A stretch of 64,000 nt of DNA, from NCBI RefSeq assembly GCF_004103755.1, contig NZ_CP035283.1, positions 930,001 through 994,000 on the forward strand. Reading direction: 5' to 3'. Both the position numbers and the translations under genes were made by a program. Below, piece by piece: positions 1 through 8,281 of this stretch (the first letter of the stretch is position 1; each line of letters starts with the position of its first letter). The notes beneath the pieces are model-generated. The model searched no databases. It was not told the origin of the DNA and saw nothing but the letters and a program-made list of their open reading frames with translations. Source of the DNA: Caproiciproducens sp. NJN-50. Its GTDB lineage: Bacteria > Bacillota > Clostridia > Oscillospirales > Acutalibacteraceae.

Positions 1-27
1 CTCATCCACGATGTCCAGCAATTCCAT
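1..27 (-). CDS. Start of an unidentified gene, runs off the window
   Basis: An ATG at position 27 on the minus strand begins MELLDIVDE and the frame stays open to the window edge. A GGGAG-like sequence lies about 13 bases upstream, which is rather far. The gene follows the sigma-54 activator gene on the same strand after an 80-base gap. Nine residues cannot identify it; they resemble the start of clostridial NUDIX hydrolases, but that is only a guess. Confidence 0.35.
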
Positions 28-106
28 TTAATGCATTCTCCCGCCTTGGCCGTATGTGTATTTTCTGCGATTTTTGTTTACGATTGAAATCCGGGCTTGA
101 GGGTTG

Positions 107-2106
107 CTATTTACTGAGCAGACCGTAATTCTTGAGCCAGCGGTAAAGCGTTTTTCTTGATATCCCCAAATATTTGGCCGTATTGGTTTTGTTGTACAGA
201 TTCTGACGGTTTGCCTCACTGATCTTTTCCTTTGAAGCCGCCGGCGTTTCGGGGGGATCATCGGCGGAAACAATCCGGGCTTCCTCAGCCTCCGCCTGGG
301 TTTTATTGCTTGCCGTAGGACTGGAGTCAAAGCTGAAATCGTCCGAGAGGCCGAGATACTCTTTGATATGCATCGGTTCGATGACGTCGATCGGATACAG
401 TTGCACAATCCCTTCTATCAGATTTTGCAGCTCCCTTACATTTCCTTTCAAAGGAAGCCTGCAGAGAAGGGCTTTGGCTTCGTCGGATAACGTCATGATG
501 TTCGGCTTTTGCGTTCGCCTTGACACGGCATGGATAAAATGTTCCGCCAGCAGAATAATATCATTTCCTCTTTCGCGAAGAGGAGGAATATTTAAACGCA
601 GTGTGCTCAGCCTGTAATACAGATCGGCCCGGAATTTTTTCTGGTCGATCAATTGCTGCAGATTTGCATTTGTCGCTGCGATAATTCTGACATTGACATT
701 TGTCACCACATTGCTGCCGATGCGCATAAAGCTTTTCTGCTCGATGACCCGAAGGAGAGTGGCCTGCAGCTCAAGCGGCATGTCGCCGATTTCATCCAGA
801 AAAATAGTGCCGTTGTTGGCAAGCTCGAATTTGCCGATGTTTCCGGATTTTTTCGCGCCGGTAAAAGCGCCTTCTTCGTAACCGAAAAGTTCGCTGGTGA
901 TGAGGTCGTGCGGAAACGCGGCGCAGTTGACAACGATGAAGGGCTTATTCCTTCTTTCGCTGGCGTTATGGATGGCCTGAGCGAACATGTCTTTTCCGAC
1001 GCCGCTTTCGCCCAAAATCAGAACGTTGCTGTCACTCTTCGCGATCATCTTTGCCATCCGGATAGAGTTCTTGAATTTTCCGTCGTTGCCGAAAATGTTG
1101 TCGAAAGAAATAAAGGCGTTGTCGCCGACAGGTTTTGATATGCCGGAGGAAATTTTCTTTGAGGTGGAGATGAAAAATCGGATCCCGCGGAATCTCAGAT
1201 GCTCCTGCCAGTATGTCTCCGTTGAGACGGTGTAGTTGCTCTCCCTGCCCCGGATGCCTCGGAGCTTATTTTTTTATTCTGCGCTATAATCTCCCAGAAT
1301 TCTTTGTTTTTCGGCGGCGGATCAAAAAGCGTGTCAACGTCCCTGAAATACAGGTTTGAGTACGCAGTGTCGAGGACGCTGAAAATCTGTGAATTGTGAT
1401 AGAGAATGTGGGGCTTTCCGTTTAAAGTATCTATATCGATGGATATGAGTCCTTTTGATTCGGTATAATGAAGCTCGTAAAAGCTGTTTCCCATATATAA
1501 ATGCAGAGCGACGTCGTTTGCCGCCGCGACGGGCATCATCAGGTAATCCGGGTTGCTTTTTTCACGGGGGGCGATGAGCGCGATGCCTCCCATCAGGATG
1601 GCTTCGTGCGTTTTGTCGTCGTCCAGGATGAAAGGGGCGAAATAGACCGCGGTGCCGCAAAGGGCGCGGCAGTAATTTTCACTGCCGGCGACGGACACCG
1701 CTTTTCTCGTTTCAATGCCGATCGATACCGCGTTCGCGCCGATCGAATCCTCGTTCCAGCTGCTTTTCACCCTGATCTTCTGGTTGGAACACCAGTCCAG
1801 AAAATGGCTTCCTCCGTAGAGTTTCAGAAGGCAGCCCTTGCTGTCGAAAAGGGCGAATCCGATTTCCGAACTGACAAGGTATTGGGTGATCTGCAGAAGG
1901 AAGCGGTTCGAATAGGCATAAATTTTGATGGATTCGTCTTTGATTTTTTTAAAATCCTCATCGGAATAGATTTTGAAAGTATCGGTTTCCGGGTCGATTC
2001 CTTTTTCCAGACATCTTTTCCAGAAGAAAAGCAATGGCTCGGGAAGGCGGTTGACTAAATTGAAATCATGATGAAGGTTTTCCCATCTTTCCTGTTTCTT
2101 TTCCAA
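107..2106 (-). pseudogene. AcoR-like sigma-54-dependent transcriptional activator, split by one frameshift
   Basis: The N-terminal part (about 277 residues from a TTG at 2106) is a GAF-like sensor region. The C-terminal part has Walker A GESGVGKD, the sigma-54 contact loop GAFTGA, Walker B TIFLDEIGDM and a Fis-type helix-turn-helix ending near SRKTLYRWLKNYG. The halves lie in different frames. They join exactly if one extra A is read in an A7 run (positions 1269-1275, T7 on the plus strand), giving about 666 residues, the usual AcoR-family length. The TTG start is supported by GGGGGTG seven bases upstream and by a good sigma-A promoter 32 bases upstream. It is divergent from a sigma-54 promoter and is the obvious activator of the three such promoters nearby. 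The break may be a real mutation, an assembly error or slippage. Confidence 0.8.
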
Positions 2107-2137
2107 TACAAAACACCCCCAATCGAAGCTTGGGTTC

Positions 2138-2166
2138 AGTATAGCACGGCAAACCTTTAATTTCAA
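2138..2166 (-). promoter_or_regulatory. Sigma-A promoter of the sigma-54 activator gene
   Basis: On the minus strand TTGAAA (2166-2161) and TATACT (2143-2138) are separated by exactly 17 bases. Transcription would start near 2131, about 25 bases before the TTG start codon. The enhancer-like palindromes at 2178-2215 sit just upstream of the -35, so the activator might also affect its own expression. Confidence 0.65.
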
Positions 2167-2177
2167 ACAGATCTCCA

Positions 2178-2215
2178 TGTATCGATGTAACATCTCATGA
2201 GATACAGTTTGTATC
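2178..2215. promoter_or_regulatory. Probable upstream activating sequence (enhancer) for the sigma-54 activator
   Basis: Two elements are seen: TGT-N9-ACA at 2178-2192 and the dyad GATACA-GTT-TGTATC at 2201-2215. The same pair (TGT-N9-ACA plus ACA-N3-TGT) occurs upstream of the two other sigma-54 promoters, at 9693-9723 and 11597-11650. It lies about 140 bases upstream of the -24 box at 2353, a normal enhancer distance. The sequence ATCTCATGAGAT between the elements is itself a perfect palindrome. Confidence 0.6.
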
Positions 2216-2352
2216 ATCCCAAACCATGCTACAATGACGGCTCTGACTTGATGCAGATTACTTAACAAAGAGACGGGCTGTGGATTGTACAATATCCACT
2301 AAGCGCAAAGAGGAATACTTGTGAAAGGACGATTTTTTCTTTCAAACCTTGT

Positions 2353-2369
2353 TTGGCATACAGATTGCT
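2353..2369 (+). promoter_or_regulatory. Sigma-54 (-24/-12) promoter
   Basis: TTGGCAT-N5-TTGCT matches the RpoN consensus, with GG and GC at the correct spacing. Transcription would start near 2380, about 50 bases before the GTG start of the crotonase gene. It would drive the four-gene plus-strand unit ending at the terminator near 7300. Confidence 0.8.
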
Positions 2370-2428
2370 GTAAACTGAAGTGGTTAGCAGCATCAGCAAT
2401 AATCCTTATCAGAGAAAGGGTGAGAACA

Positions 2429-3211
2429 GTGGAATACGAAGACATTCTTTTTGAGGCAAAGGACCGCGTTGCGTATATCACGGTTAACAGGCCGGCGGTG
2501 CTCAATGCTCTCAGAATGAAAACAAAACTGGAGCTCGAGGACGCGATCGACAAAATTGCGGCGGACAGCGATATTCTCGGGGTCATCATTACGGGAACAG
2601 GCAGGTCTTTCATCTCCGGAAACGATATCTCCGAGATCAGGGTGGACGTAAAAGGGGAAGAAACGGTCGCCATGTCTACACAGGCGCACCGGCTCTTCGA
2701 CAAATTTGAAGCCGCCGGCAAACCGATTATCGCGGCTGTCAACGGTTTCGCAATGGGAGGGGGAACCGAGCTGGCTCTTGCCTGCGACATCAGGATCGCG
2801 AGTTCGAAGGCTGTCTTTGCTCTCCCCGAGGTTCATTTGGGAGTAGCCCCATGTTACGGCGGAACCCAGAGACTCCCAAGACTGATCGGAACGGGCATGG
2901 CGAAAGAAGTGCTGTTTACCGGAAGAAAGGTAAAAGCGGACGAAGCAAAGGCCATCGGACTTGTCAATAAAGTCGTCGAACCCGAAGAACTGATGAATGA
3001 AGCGGAGAGGATGATGCGCTCTATTTTGAGCAATGCGCCGATCGCGGTAAGAACCTGCAAAGAGCTTGTTAACAAAGGCATGACGATGAGTCTTGCCGAC
3101 GGTCTTGTCTATGAAGCGGAATTAAACGGAAAGCTGGCCGAAACGCAGGACGCCAAAGAGGGGGTTCGATCGTTCTTTGAGAAAAGGGCCCCCGTATTTA
3201 AAAACAGATAA
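2429..3211 (+). CDS. Enoyl-CoA hydratase/isomerase (crotonase family)
   Basis: A 260-residue protein of standard crotonase length. It has the oxyanion-hole segments FISGNDISEI (about 62-70) and GFAMGGGTELALACD, and both catalytic glutamates of the hydratase type (Glu114 in GGGTE, Glu134 in LPEVHLG). It likely hydrates a 2-enoyl-CoA to the (S)-3-hydroxyacyl-CoA, or the reverse, in the cytoplasm. The GTG at 2429 is chosen because the homology begins there (VEYEDILFE) and AAAGGG lies just upstream; the frame is open to 2321 but the extra residues lack family similarity and overlap the promoter. First gene of the sigma-54-driven unit; a CaiD-like role is also possible. Confidence 0.88.
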   Translation: MEYEDILFEAKDRVAYITVNRPAVLNALRMKTKLELEDAIDKIAADSDILGVIITGTGRSFISGNDISEIRVDVKGEETVAMSTQAHRLFDKFEAAGKPIIAAVNGFAMGGGTELALACDIRIASSKAVFALPEVHLGVAPCYGGTQRLPRLIGTGMAKEVLFTGRKVKADEAKAIGLVNKVVEPEELMNEAERMMRSILSNAPIAVRTCKELVNKGMTMSLADGLVYEAELNGKLAETQDAKEGVRSFFEKRAPVFKNR

Positions 3212-3263
3212 TATTCCGATGCATCTGTCTTTCTTTTAAAAAAGAAACGAGGAGGATTTTTAT

Positions 3264-4490
3264 ATGTTTGATCAGCCATTGAAAGGAATCAGAGTAGTGG
3301 ATTTCTGCACGCATGGAGCCGGTCCGGCTGCCTGCAAGATGCTTGCCGACTGGGGGGCGGACGTCGTCAAGATCGAGCCCCTCGAAGGCGAGGCCGGACG
3401 CTACACCAGCAAAGTCCTGGGAATGCGCGCCGATGAGGGCGACAATCCGCACTGTGAGCTTATCAACGCGAATAAGCGCTCGCTGCCCCTGAACCTTAAA
3501 ACGGAGGGCGGCAGGGAGGCGATGGATCGGCTTCTGGCAACGGCGAATGTCTTTGTCTCAAATTACCGCATCAAAGCATTGTATAAGCTCGGCCTGGGCT
3601 ATGAGGAAATGTCGGCGAAATATCCGAAGATCATCTGGGCGGTGCTGACTGGGTTTGGCCTGAACGGGGCCGCGGCGAATAACGCCGGGTTCGACACGGT
3701 GGCATTCTGGGCTCGCTCCGGGGCCATGATCGACCTGACGGAAAACGGTGAAATGCCGCTGACGCCTCCGTTTGCTCTCGGTGACTTCACAACCGCCTGT
3801 TCGCTCGCGGCTGGTGTCGCGGCGGCCTGTTACCAACAGGCTGTAACCGGAAAGGGGGAGAAGGTGATAACCTCTCTTTACGGACAGGGAATGTGGGTCA
3901 ATTCCGCAATTCTTCAGGCGGTCTGCCACGGCAATCCGTGGCCGAAATCCCGCAAAAGACCCGACAGCCCCCTGCGCAACACCTATCAGTGCAAAGACGG
4001 CACCTGGGTCATGCTCGGGACCGTTATCTACGACCGCTATTTCCCTGTCATGTGCAGGATGATCGGACGGGAAGACCTGATCGACGATCCGCGTTTCAAC
4101 ACGGAAACGGCGGGAAAGGAAAATGCGGAGGCGTTCGTCGATATTCTAGACGCGGCTTTTGCCGCCAGGAATTTTGACGAATGGGACAAACTTCTGACGG
4201 AAAATGACATCGCTCACGACAGGGTTAATCATATTAAGGATACGGCAAACGATCCGCAGGCCTGGGACAACGGCTTTATTTACAAATATACCACGCGCGA
4301 AGGGAAGGAAGACCTCGTGGTCGGAACGCCCGTCAAGTTCGGCGCCTGCGAACCCGCTCCCCATAAAAACGCTCCGCTCCTGGGCGAACATACGGTGGAG
4401 ATTCTGACGGAATTAGGTTACGGGAAGGATCAGATTGAGGAACTTGTCGATGCCGGTGCAACCGAAGTCCTGAATCATGGAGGAATCTGA
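3264..4490 (+). CDS. Family III acyl-CoA transferase (CaiB/BaiF; FldA/HadA-like)
   Basis: A 408-residue enzyme that moves CoA between carboxylic acids. The N-terminus (GIRVVDFCTHGAGPAACKML followed by DWGADVVKIEP) is the Rossmann-like CoA-binding start of the family, and Asp174 in ALGDFTTACS aligns with the aspartate that forms the acyl-anhydride/thioester intermediate. From memory, overall layout and C-terminus resemble FldA and HadA, which use aryl- or 2-hydroxyacyl-CoAs. It has an AGGAGG site and ends in a TGATG overlap with the following permease gene, indicating translational coupling. It probably activates the acid brought in by the neighbouring GntP permeases; the exact substrate is unknown. 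Confidence 0.85.
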   Translation: MFDQPLKGIRVVDFCTHGAGPAACKMLADWGADVVKIEPLEGEAGRYTSKVLGMRADEGDNPHCELINANKRSLPLNLKTEGGREAMDRLLATANVFVSNYRIKALYKLGLGYEEMSAKYPKIIWAVLTGFGLNGAAANNAGFDTVAFWARSGAMIDLTENGEMPLTPPFALGDFTTACSLAAGVAAACYQQAVTGKGEKVITSLYGQGMWVNSAILQAVCHGNPWPKSRKRPDSPLRNTYQCKDGTWVMLGTVIYDRYFPVMCRMIGREDLIDDPRFNTETAGKENAEAFVDILDAAFAARNFDEWDKLLTENDIAHDRVNHIKDTANDPQAWDNGFIYKYTTREGKEDLVVGTPVKFGACEPAPHKNAPLLGEHTVEILTELGYGKDQIEELVDAGATEVLNHGGI

Positions 4491-5803
4491 TGGAAGCGTT
4501 AAGTATTATCGGTATCATTGCCGCCTTGATATTAATGTGCTTTCTCATCTATAAGGGCACAAACATATTTGTTTCGGCAATCATAGCAGCAGTCATCATG
4601 GCGCTGACCGGCGGCGTCGGACTCAGCACCGCCTTAAGAACAAATTATATGGAAGGCTTTGTGGGTTTTGTGAAAAGCAACTTCCTCGTCTTTGTGTCGG
4701 GGGCCCTTCTCGGCAAGGTTTATGAGTCGACAAACGGAGCAAAGTCCATTGCGAGGATGATCGTTAAAGGAGCCGGGCCCAAGTTTGCCGCGGTTTCGAT
4801 CCCGCTTGCGGTCGGCCTTATGACATACGGCGGCATTCAGGGATTTGTGCTTTGCTTTGCGATTTTCCCGATTGCGCTTGAGGTTTACAGAGCGGCGGAT
4901 ATCCCGAGAAGATTTATCCCCGCGGCAATCGTCATGGGGACCTGCACATGGTCCAGCTTCGGCCCCTACAACCCTCAGGTGCCAAACGTCGCGCTCGCGA
5001 ACGCGATCGGCACGCAGCTGTCTGCGGGCGCCGTGATCGGCATGGTCGTGGTTGTGTTTGAAATTTTCATCAGTTTTCTTGTACTGAACTACCTGGTCAA
5101 AAAGGCAAAAGGCGCCGGAGAACATTTTGTCGCGAAAGATTTTGACAAGTTTGAGGACGATGCCCGGCTTCCGAACGGCTGGGCCGCGGTGCTTCCCCTG
5201 ATTTTCATTCTTGTCATCATCAATATCAAAAGCGGCGGAAAGGCGGTCATGCCGGTCGAGTTCGGAGTGTTCCTCGGCGCCGTGCTTGCCTATCTGCTTA
5301 TGTTTAAGTTCAGAACCGAAAAGAACGGTGAGATGAAGCAGGTGACCGAGGCGATCCAGAATGCCGTTACCGCGGCGGTCGCGACTTCTTCCGTTGTCGC
5401 CGTCGGCTCGGTCGCAAAAGGGGTCGCCGGATGGAATACCATCATCAATGGTCTCACAAACATTCCGGGGCCGCCCCTCATCTCTGCGGCGATCGGCTCC
5501 GTCCTGATCGGCGCGCTCTGCGCTTCCGCTTCCGGCGGCGCGGCTCTCATCGGACCGGTGTTCGCGCCTATCTATACGGCGCACGGCGTTGCCTTGGGCG
5601 CGCTGCACAGAACAATACTTACCGCCGCTCACGCCGGCGGGACTCTGCCGAATAACGGCACGGTCAATCTGAACATTCTTGGAATCGCGAAAGAATCCTA
5701 TAAAAGCTCTTACGGCCCCATGTTCATAACCGTCACTTGCACGATCCTTGTCTCAACGGTCCTGTCCGTAATTCTGTTTACCCTGTTCCCCGGTCTGGCC
5801 TGA
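4490..5803 (+). CDS. GntP-family permease, copy 1
   Basis: A 437-residue polytopic membrane protein with roughly 12 hydrophobic segments. It has the family hallmark glycine-rich stretches YGGIQGFVLCFAIFPIALEVYRAADIPRR and CASASGGAALIGPVFAPIY. GntP proteins are proton symporters of gluconate, other hydroxy acids or 3-hydroxybutyrate-like acids. The ATG shares a base with the stop codon of the CoA-transferase gene (TGATG), so uptake and activation are co-translated. A close paralogue follows at 5928. Sitting among acyl-CoA genes, it more likely carries a short hydroxy or unsaturated acid than gluconate; this is inference. Confidence 0.85.
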   Translation: MEALSIIGIIAALILMCFLIYKGTNIFVSAIIAAVIMALTGGVGLSTALRTNYMEGFVGFVKSNFLVFVSGALLGKVYESTNGAKSIARMIVKGAGPKFAAVSIPLAVGLMTYGGIQGFVLCFAIFPIALEVYRAADIPRRFIPAAIVMGTCTWSSFGPYNPQVPNVALANAIGTQLSAGAVIGMVVVVFEIFISFLVLNYLVKKAKGAGEHFVAKDFDKFEDDARLPNGWAAVLPLIFILVIINIKSGGKAVMPVEFGVFLGAVLAYLLMFKFRTEKNGEMKQVTEAIQNAVTAAVATSSVVAVGSVAKGVAGWNTIINGLTNIPGPPLISAAIGSVLIGALCASASGGAALIGPVFAPIYTAHGVALGALHRTILTAAHAGGTLPNNGTVNLNILGIAKESYKSSYGPMFITVTCTILVSTVLSVILFTLFPGLA

Positions 5804-5831
5804 TTGGGTTGATCCGTTTTCAATTAAAACA

Positions 5832-5883
5832 AATTCTGCAGCAGCGGTCCGAATCGCCTGGGTCAAAAAGCTGCTGCGGAATT
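5832..5883 (+). other. Long stem-loop between the two GntP genes
   Basis: Arms AATTCTGCAGCAGC (5832-5845) and GCTGCTGCGGAATT (5870-5883) form a 14-pair stem with one G-U pair and a 24-base loop. No T-run follows, so it is not a typical terminator. It may be an RNA processing or stability element that sets the ratio of the two permeases. Confidence 0.55.
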
Positions 5884-5927
5884 GTGTAATTGACATCTTT
5901 GTTTTATAGAACAGAGAGGGGAAAAAT

Positions 5928-7244
5928 ATGAGTGTAGTAATTAGCGTGATCGGGATGCTGATTGCTTTGATCTGTCTGGCCCTTCTGGTTATGAAGGGCT
6001 ACAATATCTACGTCATTGCAATCAGCATGTCGTTATTGGTCGCAATCACGGGCGGGATCGGCCTGTACAGCGCGTTGAAAGAAAATTACATGACCGGTTT
6101 CGTTGGATTTGTGAAAAGCAATTTCCTTATTTTCCTGGCGGGCGCCCTGATGGGAAAAGTCTATGAAATCACGGGGGGCGCAAAAGCGGTTGCCAGAGCC
6201 ATGGTGAGGCTGTTCGGCACCCAGAATGCTCCGCTGGCCGTCGTTCTGGCGACGGGAATCCTGACCTACGGCGGCATTTCCGGGTTCGTCGTCTGCTTCT
6301 CGGTATTCCCGATCGCGCTCGAGATCTATCGCGCGGCGGATATTCCGAGGAGATTTACCCCGGGCACAATCATCTATGGCTGCTGCACCTTTTCCGCGAT
6401 TGCTCCGGGCAATCCGCAGGTGGGCCAGGTGGTGCTGGTCAACGCCCTCGGGACCACGCTGATGTCCGGGGCGGTCATCGGGTTTGTCGCAACCGGCGTG
6501 ACTCTTCTCATCGGGATTCTATGGCTGAACGCGATGGTGAAAAAAGCGAAGGCGAACGGCGAACACTTTATGGCAAAGCCGATGGACAATTTTCAGGACG
6601 ACGCCGTTTTGCCCAATGCATGGCTTGCACTGTTTCCGCTGATCCTGACTTTGGTTGCCATCAATATTAAAATCAACGGCAGTTCGCTTGTCCCGGTTGA
6701 ATACGGCGTCGCGCTCGGCGCCGCTCTGGCTTTTCTCGTGATGCGGAAGTACAGGACCGACTCGCTGCCCATCATGCAGCACGTCGGGGACGGGGTCAAG
6801 AATTCAATCACCGCGGTCTGCAATACGTCCAGCGTTGTGGGATTCGGCTCCGTTGTAAAAGCGGCGGTCGGATTTCCCGCCGTCATAAGCGCGATGACCT
6901 CAATGCCCGGACCCGATCTGATCGCCGTGGCTCTGGCGACAACGGTGATCGCCGGTGTCTGCGGGTCCGGTTCGGGAGGCCTGGGAATCGCCGCGCCTAT
7001 TCTGGCGCCGATTTACACCGCGAGAGGCGTGACGCTGGCGGAGCTGCACAGGACGATGCTGGTTGCCTCCTCCGGACTTGACACGCTGCCTCATAACGGC
7101 TTTGTCGTAACCGTGATTAACGGTGTTGCGAATGAAACGCATAAAGACGCGTATATGCCGGTATTTTGGCTGACCGTCGTGATTCCTTTAATCTCGACGG
7201 CGGTGACGGTCCTGGGGTTCACTTTGTTTCCATACCTGCCGTAA
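5928..7244 (+). CDS. GntP-family permease, copy 2
   Basis: A 438-residue membrane protein clearly paralogous to the preceding gene, with the same TGGIGLYSALKENYMTGFVGF and IYRAADIPRRF regions and a CGSGSGGLGIAAPILAPIY segment. It has a GAGAGGGG ribosome binding site. Two different GntP permeases in one transcript suggest either two related substrates, or an exchange system in which one carries the acid in and the other a product out. It is the last gene before a strong terminator. Confidence 0.85.
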   Translation: MSVVISVIGMLIALICLALLVMKGYNIYVIAISMSLLVAITGGIGLYSALKENYMTGFVGFVKSNFLIFLAGALMGKVYEITGGAKAVARAMVRLFGTQNAPLAVVLATGILTYGGISGFVVCFSVFPIALEIYRAADIPRRFTPGTIIYGCCTFSAIAPGNPQVGQVVLVNALGTTLMSGAVIGFVATGVTLLIGILWLNAMVKKAKANGEHFMAKPMDNFQDDAVLPNAWLALFPLILTLVAINIKINGSSLVPVEYGVALGAALAFLVMRKYRTDSLPIMQHVGDGVKNSITAVCNTSSVVGFGSVVKAAVGFPAVISAMTSMPGPDLIAVALATTVIAGVCGSGSGGLGIAAPILAPIYTARGVTLAELHRTMLVASSGLDTLPHNGFVVTVINGVANETHKDAYMPVFWLTVVIPLISTAVTVLGFTLFPYLP

Positions 7245-7268
7245 CCCTTATTTATTTTCAGCCTTTTG

Positions 7269-7306
7269 AAAAGCGTCCGCTGTGACGAAAGACAGCGGAC
7301 GCTTTT
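7269..7306. terminator. Rho-independent terminator between convergent units
   Basis: A perfect 15-pair stem (AAAAGCGTCCGCTGT at 7269-7283, ACAGCGGACGCTTTT at 7292-7306) with an eight-base loop and T-rich flanks on both strands. It lies 25 bases after the second GntP gene. Confidence 0.85.
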
Positions 7307-7323
7307 ATGCGGGAAAAAAACAG

Positions 7324-7385
7324 AAAGAGCGCATCGGTTTGCCCTATAAAGGCGGAACCAAAGCGCTCTTTTCTCATTTTTTTTC
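7324..7385 (+). terminator. Second terminator-like hairpin
   Basis: AAAGAGCGC (7324-7332) pairs with GCGCTCTTT (7363-7371), with an inner GGTTTGCC/GGCGGAACC helix, and is followed by a T-rich tract ending in eight Ts. It probably backs up the terminator at 7269 for plus-strand transcripts. Confidence 0.55.
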
Positions 7386-7402
7386 GTTCTTTGAAATCCG
7401 GG

Positions 7403-8269
7403 CTACTCCCAGTCGATTTCACCTTTCTCGAGTACCGGCCTTGAGTTCTGAAGGTCCATCAATCTGAAATAAGCCCTGCCGTCGCCGGCTTTCCAAAGGC
7501 TAAGCTCTATTTCTGTTCCCGGGAACAGGGGATTGCGCATCTGTGCTTCAATTGATTTGATGCGCTCCGGCTGGCCAGGAACGAGGTCCCTGACCGCAAG
7601 CCGGCAGGCAAAGCCGAAAGAGCAGAGTCCCTGCATGATCGGCCTGTCAAAGCCGCGCTGACGGGCTTCCTCGAGATCCACGTGCAGGCGGTTCGTGTCT
7701 CCCGACAGCCTGTAAAGAAGATGCTGGTTTGGGGCGACAAAATCCTTTTCAGTGAAATCTGGCTCCCTTTCAGGGAAGACGACGGTGCTCTTCGGGTAGG
7801 GAGGAGCGCTGGGCACGGAATAGGCGCCGAAGATGGTGTCACCGACGTTGGTGAAAACCTTTGCGCCGGACTCATCGTAAGCCGTGAGCTCGCTTCTTAC
7901 AACCGCGCCCTTGCCGTTTCTGTCATAAACTTCCGTGATGATGTCCTCGATCGTCAGTCTTGCGCCCATGGGGGCGATGGGCTGATGAAGGATCAGCTTA
8001 TGCGCCATGTGAAAGCTGCCCTCCTGGTCGAGATTCAGGGAGAAGGTGACATTGCGGGGCAGGTCCCTGTGCGGGGTGATGCCGAAGGTGCCCCAGTAGG
8101 GGACGACCCCATAGGTAGGCAGGGCTTTCAGCCCGACTTCGTACTGGTATTGCGTCTCGTTGTCCTTTGCGCCGACCCCGGCGGCGTAGAGCGCGATGTC
8201 GCGCCAGGCATACTCGAAAGTTTCTTTTCCGGTCGTGGTGCCGATAATGTTTCTGCTGAGTTCCTTCAC
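7403..8269 (-). CDS. MaoC-like double-hotdog (R)-specific enoyl-CoA hydratase
   Basis: A 288-residue protein with two hotdog halves, as in hydratase 2. The C-terminal half carries the hydratase-2 motif YRLSGDTNRLHVD, with catalytic Asp and His, followed by GFDRPIMQGLCSFGFA. The usual Pro after Asn is Arg here. It would interconvert a 2-enoyl-CoA and the (R)-3-hydroxyacyl-CoA. A GTG start with GGAGG seven bases upstream is used. It begins 12 bases after the acyl-CoA dehydrogenase gene, so both share the sigma-54 promoter at 9556. Its stereochemistry is opposite to that of the crotonase in the facing unit. Confidence 0.85.
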   Translation of the reverse strand: MKELSRNIIGTTTGKETFEYAWRDIALYAAGVGAKDNETQYQYEVGLKALPTYGVVPYWGTFGITPHRDLPRNVTFSLNLDQEGSFHMAHKLILHQPIAPMGARLTIEDIITEVYDRNGKGAVVRSELTAYDESGAKVFTNVGDTIFGAYSVPSAPPYPKSTVVFPEREPDFTEKDFVAPNQHLLYRLSGDTNRLHVDLEEARQRGFDRPIMQGLCSFGFACRLAVRDLVPGQPERIKSIEAQMRNPLFPGTEIELSLWKAGDGRAYFRLMDLQNSRPVLEKGEIDWE

Positions 8270-8281
8270 GGAAAGACCTCC

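Noticed and set aside
4634..5632. 332-residue open frame on the minus strand
   Set aside because: Antisense to the first GntP permease gene; composition (His/Arg/Asp rich) is typical of a shadow of membrane-protein codons.
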